DNA from: Strix aluco
Lineage: Eukaryota; Chordata; Aves; Strigiformes; Strigidae
Length of the DNA stretch: 64,000 nt
Reading direction: 5' to 3'
Assembly (NCBI RefSeq): GCF_031877795.1
Contig: NC_133933.1
Coordinates: 4,710,632-4,774,631 of the forward strand
The position numbers were made by a program, and so were the translations under genes. This document shows positions 13,001-42,345 of this stretch, piece after piece; within the stretch, counting starts at the first letter, position 1; the number at the start of each line of letters is the position of its first letter. The notes beneath the pieces are model-generated. The model was not told where the DNA came from. It did not search any database and worked only from the letters and a program-made list of their open reading frames with translations.

Positions 13001-13244
13001 GCTCAGATTTGCAGTGCCTTATTCATTTATCTCTTTCCCTTTTTTTTTTTTTCCTTTCCCTGCAGAACACAAGTGCCCAGTGGACCAAAGGGAGCAGTTA
13101 GAAGAAACCTTGCCTCTGATTTTGGGCCTGATACTGGGGTTGGTTATCGTGATAACCCTCTGCGTTTACCATATCCACCACAAGCTGACAGCCAACCAAG
13201 TGCAAATTCCTCGAGACAGATCTCAGTACAAACACATGGGATAG
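4026..13244 (+). CDS. LAMP5: LAMP5 (BAD-LAMP), complete coding region in six exons
   Basis: Join 4026-4065, 4300-4472, 4710-4841, 4913-5018, 6498-6686 and 13066-13244. The 819 nt encode 272 aa with no internal stop and GT/AG at every intron. LAMP5 is a single-pass type I member of the LAMP family in neurons and plasmacytoid dendritic cells; it cycles between endosomes and the plasma membrane. Residues 1-20 form a short hydrophobic signal peptide. The luminal LAMP-like domain follows, with four cysteines (C49, C91, C174, C217) expected to pair C49-C91 and C174-C217, and sequons at N27, N45, N94 and N119. A transmembrane helix spans about 229-249. The tail ends in YKHM (268-271), the YxxPhi sorting signal known in this protein. 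The human protein is 280 aa; the difference lies mainly before the AEQEVEN stretch. ATG 4026 was chosen because it has a good Kozak context and starts the only hydrophobic leader. Confidence 0.96.
4088..4230. promoter_or_regulatory. LAMP5: Four TCGCGA palindromes in LAMP5 intron 1
   Basis: TCGCGA occurs at 4088-4093, 4106-4111, 4206-4211 and 4225-4230, inside a 234-nt intron and the CpG island. The second and third copies lie in extended contexts (CCCTGTCGCGATAGGG and CTCTATCGCGACAGGG) that are near reverse complements. The motif resembles the core of the known CpG-island palindrome TCTCGCGAGA. A protein-binding role is inferred only. Confidence 0.45.
4300..4472 (+). CDS. LAMP5: LAMP5 coding exon 2
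   Basis: Codon 14 is completed here, followed by residues 15-71. It follows a CCCGCAG acceptor and ends in GAT before donor GTGAGT. It encodes the conserved start of the mature protein ([11 protein letters not shown]) and [17 protein letters not shown], with the first luminal cysteine C49 and sequons N27 and N45. The downstream intron is 237 nt. Confidence 0.95.
4710..4841 (+). CDS. LAMP5: LAMP5 coding exon 3
   Basis: Residues 72-115, 44 whole codons (phase 0/0), after acceptor TTTCCAG. Contains ITEQADI, C91 and sequon N94 (NES). The donor is GTGCGG, weaker than the other donors of this gene. The following intron is only 71 nt and carries a G15 run at 4856-4870. Confidence 0.94.
4913..5018 (+). 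CDS. LAMP5: LAMP5 coding exon 4
   Basis: Residues 116-150 plus one base, after acceptor TCGGCAG. Encodes the WRLS(R)IQF(T)YD stretch and YFKDAVS typical of LAMP5, with sequon N119. The donor is GTAAGC at 5019, followed almost at once by C5 and then G13 at 5031-5043. Confidence 0.94.
5019..6497 (+). other. LAMP5: LAMP5 intron 4
   Basis: A 1479-nt intron. The first 350 nt continue the CpG island, including a G-run near 5282. The middle is unremarkable. CpG density rises again near 6180-6420, just before exon 5. No other exon or known repeat is seen. Confidence 0.8.
6498..6686 (+). CDS. LAMP5: LAMP5 coding exon 5
   Basis: Completes codon 151 (Pro; human has Ala here), then residues 152-213 plus one base. 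Acceptor TTTGGCCAG, donor GTAAGG. Encodes the second half of the luminal fold, with [20 protein letters not shown] carrying C174, then FDI..DFVFSE. Confidence 0.95.
6687..13065 (+). other. LAMP5: LAMP5 intron 5
   Basis: A 6379-nt intron. It holds poly(T) tracts near 8148-8166, 8858-8876, 9298-9314, 10619-10660 and 12077-12094, and a short AT alternating tract near 8900-8930. No coding exon, RNA gene or LINE is recognised. The open frames in it are short, lack domains and sit in low-complexity or GC-rich patches. Confidence 0.8.
13066..13244 (+). CDS. LAMP5: LAMP5 coding exon 6 (transmembrane segment and tail)
   Basis: Completes Glu214 and runs to TAG at 13242-13244. The acceptor is a T12 tract plus CCTTTCCCTGCAG. 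Encodes [13 protein letters not shown] with C217, the transmembrane helix [20 protein letters not shown], a basic/His stop-transfer stretch, and the tail ending SQYKHMG with the YxxPhi endocytic signal. Confidence 0.97.
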
Positions 13245-13826
13245 GGAACGGCATTGAGCAGCTCAATTATTTATCAGGTAGAAAAAGCAAAAGCACTTTT
13301 TTCTGAGGGTGAGGAAAGGTTATAGGGGGGTGAGAGATGGTATTCACAACACCTAATTGGGGATATTTCATGGAGACACACAAGGTTAGGCATTAATATA
13401 GTCAGTACAGAGACAACATAGCTGTCTCTGAGAAGGCTCAGAGCATCTGATTTTAGGAGTCTCTGGCAGTAGGTGGTATGAATACCTTCTTAAGCAGCTG
13501 GGCCAATCATCTGGAAACAGAAATGCTTCACATGTCAAAAAGTTTAACACTGGGGGCAAAATTAGCTTTTTTCTTTTTTCTTTTTTTTCCCTCTTTTTTT
13601 TCCCCATCTCAAGAGACTCTTCCCTCCCCAATGTGCTGCTCTTGGCAGCGTTCGTCCCTCTCCGTTCATGTCCACGCAGGGAGCAGGGCAGGGGGACAGA
13701 GCCGTTAGACTTCATTAAGGTCCTCTAATGAAGGGACTCAAACCACATTCCTGAAGTTTGCAGTCATGTTAAGGAAAGCATGAAGGCAATACAGGTGTGT
13801 TTGGGTAAAAAAAAAAAAAAAAAAAG

Positions 13827-13899
13827 AAAAGGCCAGGACCTTAAGCTGGGGGGAAAAAAAAAAAGGCCAGGACCCGGTATAAACTGGAGTAACTCCAGT
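13827..13899. repeat. 14-bp direct repeat and perfect short palindrome in LAMP5 3' UTR
   Basis: AAAAGGCCAGGACC occurs at 13827-13840 and again at 13861-13874, each preceded by an A-tract. Just after it, ACTGGAGT and ACTCCAGT (13883-13890 and 13892-13899) form a perfect inverted repeat around one base. Confidence 0.6.
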
Positions 13900-14159
13900 G
13901 GAGCAGATCGCAGCCAGCTGAGGAGCTGACCCCACATTTGAGACTGTGAAGAAAGCTTGTTTTTGCTTCTTGAGCCACATCTGAACTAAACTTTAAAAAA
14001 ATAATTAAAAAAAAAAAGAGTATTGATACACAAATTATAAAGTGCCATGCTACTGCAAGTCAACTGAGAAATGCTTCTGGCTGGACATCCTGCACGTATT
14101 GTGATTGTCGTTGAGATGTTACATTGCTACCTGCAACCGATACTTTCACAATGAAACAA

Positions 14160-14165
14160 AATAAA
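14160..14165 (+). terminator. LAMP5: Candidate LAMP5 poly(A) signal AATAAA
   Basis: This is the first canonical hexamer after the stop codon, about 915 nt downstream and in AT-rich sequence. Cleavage would be expected near 14180. Its use is inferred. Confidence 0.45.
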
Positions 14166-17100
14166 AAGAAAACAGAAATGTTAAAGTTACTATGCAGATT
14201 ATTCAGGTATAATCTAATGTAACAGAAAAAAATACAAGGGAACTCTTGAAATCTATCCCTAAATGTAGACGATTTTTAAAATTAATTAAAACATGTACAT
14301 ATATAATACTTGATTTGCCGCCTTATTTTGGAATGATGTACTGCTTTTTACTACATGGTATCTAATGGAATCGGTGCAAAAATACATCATCTGAATGGAT
14401 GTTAAATGTAACATTTATTCTAGCAGTATTTTTGGTGCAAATGGTTTGCTGAAGACCTGGTGGGGGCTCAGTATTCTGTGATTTGCTGGTTATTTCTAAT
14501 AGTCCTCTCATCTCTTGGCTGTTTCTGACATCTTTTGTGGGCAAGGGCATGTTTCACTCTGGTCCTGTCGAGTTTCCACTGAAACCTCTGACTTCCCTGG
14601 GCTCCGGTGTCACCGCAGCAAGAGTTAGTCCAGAACTTGTGTTAGTTTAGGGTTTGGAAGATACCTTCTTGCTCTTGAACTGAGTTGATCTGAACAGGGA
14701 CACATCCAGACTGTCCTCTTTCAGCTTAAAACAGGGTGATAGGCAAAGACAATAATTTCAGTGTTGAGAAGTGCAAGAGGAGAAACTTAATTCTGTTTTA
14801 ATGCTGCAGCCTCCTCCAAATTTTATGGGGTTTTTTTTGATGAAGGGGGATGCAGCGAGAGCCTTCCTTTAGTCCTGCCTTATTCCTGGTCTCATTTCTA
14901 TGTTACGCTCAGCTTTTTGTTTTCTCTTTGGGTGTAAGAGGCAAAATTATGGCGCTAATGATGCTTGGGGCTTTGTCCTTTTCTTTTAAAACTCCAGTGA
15001 GAGTGTTCTGGGCGGGCTTTAGGCTGACCAAGTGCCACTGCCTACAATGAGCTGATTATTACTTTTTTTTTTTTAAAAAAAAGTTCTTTCAGAGGCAGCC
15101 AGAAAAAGCCATAGGTAGCAGGAGGGTGAATCAAAGGATTAAAGGTTCATCCTTAATAGAGAAGGGCCGTAGTTACCAGCTTTGTTCTGCCTTGCTCTTG
15201 TCTGCCCTCCAGCCAGAAAGGCTCTCCCCGCCAGCTCCCATCAGCCTGGAACATCTGCTCCTGTATTTGACATCCAAAAAAAAAAAAAAAAGATAAAAAA
15301 AGGAAGCAAACAGCTGAACTGCAGATGCCAGAGGAGCCCCTGCGCTGTCATTTGTCTTCTGAAGAGCACGTTCTGGCAAGGCGGCGGCAGGGACAGGCCC
15401 TTGGGATGGCACGGTTGTGTCGGTGAGCAGCGGTGGGGCAGGACACGGTGGCAGGATGGGGATGAAAATTGCACCAAACTGGAGAGATCCCAGTCAATAA
15501 GAGGCCGGTCCCCACCGAGCCAGTTTCCTCCCAGTGAGCTGCAAGTCTTTGGTGACAGTAGGAGCAATTTCTGCTGGTTCAGTTGAGTGTAATTAGAGAT
15601 ACAAAAGAGTTGGGACATTGTGAAAAATGGGTGAAGAGAAGGACTTTCTGGCTGGAATCAAGGAAGCGGATCCTGTTTTTCCCCTGTGCTGCCTGTTTCT
15701 CTGGGAGTGCCCATTGGGGCTTTTTTCCTCCTTTTCCACACTCATCAGCACCTATCCCTCTTTTTTTTTTTTTTCTTTGCTCCTTGCAAAACTTTAGCTG
15801 CGTATTCACTTGGATATTAAAACTTTAAATGAGTGACATGAAAAAGAGATTCTTCCTCTTCGCTTGCCTTTAGTAGAAGCTTTACAGAGATAAGGAAATG
15901 CACATCGCAGCATTTTTAGAAGTGTTTTTGATTTCTGATGCCACCCCCTCCCCCGTTTTTAGCCTGATGAAGGGACGACCATACCAGTAGTGGCTTTGCA
16001 TCTCAGCTGCTTTCCATGACCCCTGGGTGCATCCAGCCTTGTCTGAGGCCAGTGTGTGGCCGCTGGCAGAGGCAAGGTAGCTGCAAGTTATTCCAAAATA
16101 CACAACCAAGCAGAGTCTTTATGCTCCTTCCTCTTGGCTCCTGCTTTTGCCTTGTGTGACGGCTCCTCGCACAAGACATCGGTGGCAATCCCATTTGCAC
16201 TACAGTTTTTTATCTCCTGCAGAAATCATATTTTGCAGAGTGGGTTTGGAGGCAGGAAGGATCGTCCATAGCTGGTGAGGGATTGGCAGATACTTCTCAA
16301 AACCAGAGGAGGAGGTGGGAAACCCACGGCTCTGCACCCTTGCAACATTTGACAGGCTACGTTTAAACTTTCTTAGTTGGAAGCCACGTTCAGGGTTTAT
16401 GTGGAGCTGTTTGAAGGCAACAAAACCTGGGGCTTGGCTTAGCTGCCTTAGTGTCACTCTTAGGAGAGGCAGGGGCTGGTGGAGGGGGCCGCTGCCTGAA
16501 TGTATCTCCAGGCTGGGCTTTGTTGTTGTGTCTTGTTAAATAAAGCTGCTGGTGCGTTTTAGCCCTTTGTAGGTCATGTTGTGGCTTCCCCATTTGCAGA
16601 AAGTAAGCAAAACCCACCTGGTATAACAGGGAGATACTCTCAAACACCTACACATATCTGAGATATAGGAAAAAATTCGGATTGACTTTGCAAGCTAATT
16701 TTAATTCAACCTGAGGTGACCTGTAAGGGCAGTCATAGCAGAGCCACCCGAGGAAAACATTGTCTTCACCACCCATAGGAAAATGTCCTCAACTGATACC
16801 ACTGCTTGAGCGTTGGCCAATGCATTGAAGCGCTGGCATCGGCCATCTGATGAGAAGATGCCCCCAAAGCAGCGCTTGTGACCCTATGCCTATACGTACC
16901 TCAAGAATTTTTGCTGCTTTTCATGTCAGAGGATAGAGGTTTCCCTTAGGTAGCGCTCAGCGTCACCTTCAGGTTGAAAGTGTCTGTAAGCCATCAGGGC
17001 AGAGTTGCATGAAAACAGCAATGAATTTCTGGGTTTTTCTGAATTAAGGTAGGAAATAATTTCTTGTTGGGCTGAAATGTTTTTCATCTCTTTTTTTGGG

Positions 17101-18618
17101 AAGAAAGGAAATAGAAACAATAATTTCAGCTCAGTGACAGCTGGCGTTGTGCCCTAGACTGATGAACCTTGTTTAAAGAAAAAGTTATTTAAGATGTTGA
17201 AAGAAAACCCTTTGAATGTTTTAATTCTTTCCATCCTTTTGCGAACAGTTATTTACTGAATTTGATCTGCATTTTCCATCAATTTAAGCTTTCCAAGCCT
17301 ATTTTTGAAAAATTATTTGAGAGAGGTTAAAAAAGCTGTCCAACTTCCCTCCTGCCTGTCCACCTACAGCAGCATCTTGAGGATGGCAGCACTTTTATTG
17401 CGATTTCATTTTATGTTTAGCTTTCATTCATCGATGGCTTATTATGAGCTAGCTGCAAACTTGAACACTTTGCTTTATAGATGTTTATGAACACACTAGT
17501 AGAAGGTGGATAAATATAAGAAACTTATCATCCTACTGAGCTCTATAAGGACCTGTAATAATTAAGTACTAAAGCAGCTGTTAATGACTTACAAAGTACT
17601 TATGACTAGAACTTTAATTATAAATTATTGATGTATTGCAGAGGAGTTACATAGCCAGTAAATGCTCTGGCCTCTGCTACTAAAATTATGAGTATTTGTG
17701 AATACTTTTAGAACTGGTAACCTCCAAAAAAGCCATCGTTCCTTAGTGACAGGTGGGGATAACTGGCTGCACGCGGAGCTCAGCCTCAGCCGGTGCAGCA
17801 GATGAAGATGTCTTCTGGGTGAATGGATGCGCCCAACAGCTGGTATCTAAAAAAGTAAAACTAAAGAGTGTATCTTTTTGCTGAGATGCCCAACAAGGGC
17901 AAGACTGCACAGCCCACAGGGTGATAGTGATGGAGGAAATGGCTTCTGCAGCGTGGACACCGCAGGGACCAGTAAGGGCTCGAGCACCATCGGGTTGCAG
18001 GAGATGAGAGTTGGATCCTACAGAGGTTACCCAAGGAACAAATTTGCAGAGAGGGTGATGAACAAGGCTCAGTCAACTGTGTAGCCCAAGGTGACAGGCC
18101 ATGGTTATTCCCTGCTTTTTTTCTTGGCTCTGGCTTTATTTGAAGTGCTGTGGGTGAAAAAGCCAAAGTTTTGGGGTTTTTTTTGACTGATGGCTAATGC
18201 ATTTTGAGATATTTACTGATGTCATCAACCAAAAGCCTCATTTATAGGATGTGTAAGAGAGCAAATAATATGGTAGATTTGTTAGCTGGCTGATGCTACA
18301 GGGGAGCCTGGGAGGAATGGTTTGAGTAGGCATGAGAGCTGCATGGCTATGAGCCAAAAATTAAGGACGTGTAAAGCAAAAAAAAAAAAAAAAAAAAGAT
18401 TATTTAGGGGCAGGGAAAGGGAGGTGGAAATGTTTCAACAGGTGTGGTCTTTCTGGAGTACTTCATACACAGAGCTCTATGGGTGCGCTAATCACTTCTC
18501 AAAATTTTCTGTACTACATGACTGACCACAACATGTTTCTTTTTCTGGGTGTTTCAAGTGCCAGCATTGCCGACTCATGTTGTCATGAAAGTTTAGAGGA
18601 GAAATTCTGTATTTTTCT

Positions 18619-18662
18619 CGCGTGTGTGTGTGTATGTGTGTGCACATGTGCAGGTGTGTGTT
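18619..18662. repeat. (GT)n microsatellite, interrupted
   Basis: Alternating GT with GTATG and GCACATG interruptions. Confidence 0.85.
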
Positions 18663-19699
18663 TGGGGAGGGCTCTTGGAATGGCTAAATCACGGTATCTT
18701 GGGTTGATACTTCTCCAGTATTTCTTGAACTACATCATTTGCTTCAGCCTGGCAAACCACCCCGGTGATTTCTGCCACGGGGAAGTTTCTTTTTGTGCAA
18801 GGAGAAGGAGGGAGGCTGGTGCATGACGAACGGGTGGGACTGGCCTCTTCAGGAGTGGGAAGGTCTTGGGGAGAAACAAAATAACTCTCCAACATCAAGG
18901 TTTTTGCAGAGGCTGATGATTTTTTGCTGATTTGAATTATTTCCCTCCATTATTCTTCCCCTCACTGGGGTTTTTTTGGTGATGTATTTAGCTCATAGGC
19001 TGCCTGATTTTGCCACACCCCATAGCACTGCAAACCCCCCCCAAGCCTTTGCACTTTCCTCCTTGTGGCAAATTATTTTTTTTAATGGCAATTTTTTTTT
19101 TTTCCATTCATGTAGGGACCATTTTGCCTCTTCCAACCTGCTGGTCCTTGTTTGTTACGTCTGATGTGCTTGGGACAACTGTTAACTCTTGCTGTTTTTC
19201 TTAATTTTGGGTAGCAGCACAGTCAGAATCTCAATCTTACTCTCACTCATGTCCCGTAGATCATCATAGGTGTTTATACAGTGATTGTGCCATCAACCAG
19301 GAGAAAAATTTACTGACACAGAGATGTTCTTTATTTGAGGTCTTATTCCTACTTTCTTAATTTGGAAAATTATAGCTGGACAGCAGCATTTCACTCTTTA
19401 ATATCTTAAACTAATACAAACGATCAAAAAGTGCAAAATAGCCTATTTTCTTGTGCCTGTACAGCCAGTGACTCCTGACTGTCAGCTTCCTGTGGCTGGT
19501 GGGTAGGCACTGGTTTTATTTGGGGTCTGGTGGCTTTTCTAATGCCAACCCCGGTGAGCTTCGTGGGGGCTGGGGTTTCCCAGCATCTCTCCACCCAGGC
19601 GTCGGGCCGCAGCTGTGATGAGCACCAAGGGACTGGGGCTGAGCAGCTGCCTCTCAGCGCAGACACGGCCCCTGACACTTCAAAATCACCAGGGGCAGC

Positions 19700-19766
19700 T
19701 CTATAAATATATATATATATATACATTTATATATATGTGTGTGTTTGTGTGTGTGTGCGCGCACAT
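19700..19766. repeat. (TA)n followed by (TG)n compound microsatellite
   Basis: An alternating TA run passes into TG and ends in GCGCGCAC. It is an alternating purine-pyrimidine tract just beyond the likely PAK5 poly(A) site. Confidence 0.85.
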
Positions 19767-19895
19767 ATCTTTCACATATATACAAGGACCCTCTTTTTTT
19801 TCTTGGTATTTGCCTGGTCCAGTACTGTGTGATTGAGTCAAATTTAGAAAACAGAAACAAGGCATCCAGAAAAAAACACACTGAAGATTAAAGCG

Positions 19896-19913
19896 TTTAT
19901 TAATTAATTTATT
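19896..19913 (-). terminator. PAK5: Distal poly(A) signals for PAK5 (two AATAAA)
   Basis: TTTATT on the + strand at 19896-19901 and 19908-19913 reads AATAAA twice on the - strand, about 2 kb after the stop codon. This is the best candidate for the main 3' end. Confidence 0.45.
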
Positions 19914-20409
19914 TAACTCGCATGTGCATTTGTCTCACCAGTAGTTGGTGTTCACAAAAAAAACCTTTGAAATCGACAAAACTTTCAGTAAACTTGATGA
20001 ATACTGCTTAAAGTATCTAATGATAAGAAAGTTGCAGAAAATTCTTCACTCGTACAGCCCAAAACGTGCTGACTATTGAAGAAAAAACCCCCACCAACCC
20101 CAACCCCTTTTTTATTCAAAGATGGTTAAAAAAGTTTACTTTTGTGGCTAGTACTACAGTTTCGCCTGGATGTCATTTGCCTTTACTGGTGCAGCCTGTT
20201 TTCCTGAGTTGTCAAGACTACAAAATAGAAACACCTCAGAGCGCCGCGGGTGCCGCCCGCCCCGCCGGGTTTCTGCGGGTGGGTCCCGGGAGCGCGTCCG
20301 CGGCGGGGCGGCGGGAGCCAGACACATTTTCTTTAGCGTCTTCTTAAAACGTGCAAACAGGGTTAAGAAGAGAAAGCAGCGGGGTGTAAGACACACAGAT
20401 GTAAGGATA

Positions 20410-20415
20410 TTTATT
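20410..20415 (-). terminator. PAK5: Proximal candidate poly(A) signal for PAK5
   Basis: An AATAAA hexamer on the - strand about 1.5 kb after the stop. It is an alternative to the distal pair, and use is unverified. Confidence 0.3.
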
Positions 20416-21929
20416 CAACGTTCGAGTTCGTATTTATCCCCTTTTCTTCTTTTAGAATTGTTTCTCTCCCTTCAAATATTCTTTTAACTTTTTAAGGGCA
20501 GTACTAAAGGAGCTTCTATACTACTGGCAATTCTTTTCTCCTGGAGGAAGATCTTTTAAGAAACAGCTCCTGTGAGGCTTAGATGTTTGGTTATAATTTA
20601 GTACAATAAATAATAATTAACTTATTCACTATGAAATTCCCTAAGAAAGAAACTGCGTTAGGAACATAAAACTGGCTTTGTGTTTCTTAATGATACCGTA
20701 AAATGAGGTCAATAAGAAAATAAAAAAAACAACAACTTGAAAAACATGGCTTTTGTATTATACATAATTAAAAAGAACTGATCGTTAATAAATAAAATTC
20801 ATTTAGCACTGAAATAATTATGAAGCACTTCTAAAAATTTTAAAGGCAAATCTATTTAGGCCTACAGTTAACATGCAAAGTCATCCAACAAATAACACAA
20901 AATTGTACCGTAGTAGTCAACTGTTGCATCAACATTCAAAAAGGTCTAGACAGCAGCAAGACTTCTTCTATATGGCAAACATCTCGTAACGCATCGTAAC
21001 GGTCTGTCGGAGCTCTGGAGGACAACCCGCCATCCCCTTCTGCTTCCAGAGCGCGACAGGAATAACGGAGAATTTTTGTGATAACAGAACTGGCTTTGCG
21101 GTGGCGTAAAACGAAGGGACGACCCAAGGGTAGGCCGGGTGCGTTGGCTCCCACCGCTGGAGAAACGGGGAGGGAGACCCTGACGACCGCTCACGTTCAG
21201 CGGCAGCTCCGACTGCCACCGCGTCGCCGTGAGCGCCCACAGCCAGGCTGCCCTGACGGCGGGACGAGCGCTCTCCTCACCCCGACGGAAAAAATCTGCA
21301 AAAACTACCAACTTCCTAAAGGTGGGGTGGGTTTTTTTCCTGTTTTCAAAAGGGTTAAAAAAGTAGGAAACTTTATCTTCTCAAATTCTTGCTAAGTTAC
21401 ACTTAATACTTCAACTAACACAACAGTTACGTGACAAAGTACTGCAAATTATCAAAATGTACTGTACAGAAAATTACAAATTCATTGCAAAATACATTGC
21501 GCTGCTATGACCGAGATAAAAAGTGCTTTTTTTGTCAGAAAAGTGTTCTTCCGAAACAGAAGTGCCGTAGCCTGCAATAAGATTCTGGTGTTTCACTCTG
21601 GTTGTGCTATCCTCTACTAATTATCTTTCCAGCCTTGTTTGCACTTGGCGCCTTCTGGCTGGGTGGCCAAGAAGACGACAGCGCTGGGGAGCAACGGTCC
21701 ACGGCGGAGCGTGGCCACCCGGCTGGTGGCCAGGATGGCTCGCCGGTCCCTCGCAGCCCCAGAGAGCACCTCCGCGGGTTTTTATACACCGCGTTATTTC
21801 CACGGGGCTGGTTTTCCTCTGCAAGGTTTTGCTTGTCCCTGCCCGCGGTTGCCACACAACCACCGGGATTCCTGCGCGGCTGTTGTTATCCAGACTCTGC
21901 ACCGACCTCCTCCCGAAAAGCTGCCGGGT

Positions 21930-40938
<19,009 letters not shown>

Positions 40939-41075
40939 CTGGAAATAAAAAAATTGCTTTGATTAAATACTGATCTTTGTTTAGTATCTGACCAAGAAAA
41001 CCACCAAAAAGAAAAAAAGTCTATGGTTCACCCCGAAATACCCATAGCAATCTGTTAGGTTCTTCAGTCACATAC

Positions 41076-41092
41076 CTCAGAATGATCCATTG
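41076..41092 (-). other. PAK5: Candidate PAK5 micro-exon with an in-frame ATG
   Basis: 17 nt (CAATGGATCATTCTGAG) on the - strand lie between a strong pyrimidine tract plus CTAG and a strong donor GAG/GTATGT, 137 nt before the large linker exon. If it follows a non-coding exon, its ATG (41090-41088) gives MDHSE directly in frame with [10 protein letters not shown], a 660-aa kinase without CRIB and pseudosubstrate. If inserted after a phase-0 CRIB exon, it would shift the frame and reach TGA in the linker exon. There is no expression evidence; it could be chance. Confidence 0.3.
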
Positions 41093-42198
41093 CTAGAAAA
41101 AAAAAATCTCAATAAATACTTACAACAGAACAGGCAGAAATGAGTAAAAAAAGAGGGGTTAAATTCGGTGTACATCTTAAGCTGAGATTTGGCATGCACT
41201 AAGTCACTCTTAAAAAGCCCAGTTTAAGAGGTGGGTGTTCAGCAGCCAACAGCAGAGATGTTTAAAACCACTACTTATTTTTTATTTGTTGTTATTCATC
41301 ATTTGTTACTATTCATTGTCTACATCAAGTGAAACTGGTGGGCTGAATCTCATTTACAGGGTATGGGTAAACTAAACGAAAACCATTTAGCGGTCACTTC
41401 TGCGTGGTATTTTAACAAAGTGTTGGAATGGAAAGTAGCATATAATTTAGTAGGCACTGGGTTTGGCCTTTCTTTGCAAAACATACCCAGGTATGTTCCT
41501 GGGTAGCAGAATTACCACTGGGGATTGCCTCTTAGTTAACTAAGCATAAGAGACACTTGGGGAAGAGGGAAATACACTTAACTACATCTCCTTCGTAAAA
41601 CACACAGCATCCAGCAAACCACTGCGCACAACCATGGCTTTGGGACATCCACATCACGGTTGCCATGTGGTGGCAGTGGTGGAGGCCCTGTTTGTGTCCT
41701 AATATTGCAAAGTCCTCTGTAGATCCCCCAGCCACGGATGACAACTGTGTAGGAGCACGGCAGACGTGAACTTGCTCCCACGGACTGCCCACAACCCCCT
41801 GCCCATCCCTACTTCTTTCTGTCCAAAACACTGGTGCTCCTGGTAGGAGGGGAGGTGAGCAGTGCTTGGTTACAGCTCTTCTTCAAGAAGATTGACTATT
41901 TTTAGCTAGTACCATCTGAAGATTGTAACAACTTGAGGTTGCATCCATTTTTCAGCAGTTGACTCCCACTGAGTGCCGCTTCACGTTTATAAACACCCCA
42001 CCAGAATAAGATGTATAGATGAAGGGCCAGGGCCATAAATCAGTGCAGCAATACTGAAAACACATTTGCTTTGCTGATCCGCTTCAGTTCGATATCTACG
42101 GCTGTATCTTATTTAACTCGCTGACTTTTTACGCGGTGACTGTGGTCACCCCAAGGAGACGTCCCTCTGTGAGCTGCAGCCTGCCCAGGCTGCACGCC

Positions 42199-42345
42199 GA
42201 CTGTGGCATATCAGAGGCCAACCGTGGCACATCAGACGCCGACTGTGGCATATCAGAGGCCAACCGTGGCACATCAGACGCTGACTGTGGCATATCGGAC
42301 ACCAACCACAGCACATCAGGTGCTCACCACGGCATCCAGCCTGGC
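42199..42345. repeat. 21-bp minisatellite, seven units in a 42-bp higher-order pattern
   Basis: Units alternate between GACTGTGGCATATCAGAGGCC and AACCGTGGCACATCAGACGCC, giving a 42-bp dimer. The last two or three units are diverged. Because 21 is a multiple of three, both strands stay open, which produces the repeat-only frames here. Confidence 0.9.

Larger units (their letters stand above)
13245..14185 (+). other. LAMP5: LAMP5 3' UTR (probable extent)
   Basis: Non-coding sequence after the stop, AT-rich towards its end. AATAAA at 14160-14165 gives a 3' UTR of roughly 940 nt. A later AATAAA at 16539-16544 would allow a longer form. The region carries A-tracts at 13807-13825 and 13854-13864 and a duplicated 14-mer. 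Confidence 0.5.
14186..19880. other. Intergenic region between the 3' ends of LAMP5 and PAK5
   Basis: No gene is recognised. The region contains poly(A/T) tracts (15061, 15277, 15762, 18378), a (GT)n tract at 18619-18662 and a (TA)n/(TG)n block at 19700-19766. AATAAA at 16539-16544 might end a long LAMP5 transcript. The AT-rich stretch 17480-17680 looks like non-coding conserved-element sequence but cannot be judged without alignment. Confidence 0.6.
19881..21929 (-). other. PAK5: PAK5 3' UTR (probable extent)
   Basis: Non-coding sequence on the - strand after the PAK5 stop, about 2 kb if the distal AATAAA signals are used. Most of it is AT-rich, but CpG-dense patches lie at 20240-20325 and 20980-21300. 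No open frame with a recognisable product lies in it. The end point is inferred from the poly(A) hexamers. Confidence 0.5.

Noticed and set aside
18376-18398. Long A-tracts (also 13807, 15277, 35359, 45463) as possible processed pseudogene tails
   Set aside because: No gene-like or retroelement body precedes them. They look like simple homopolymers.
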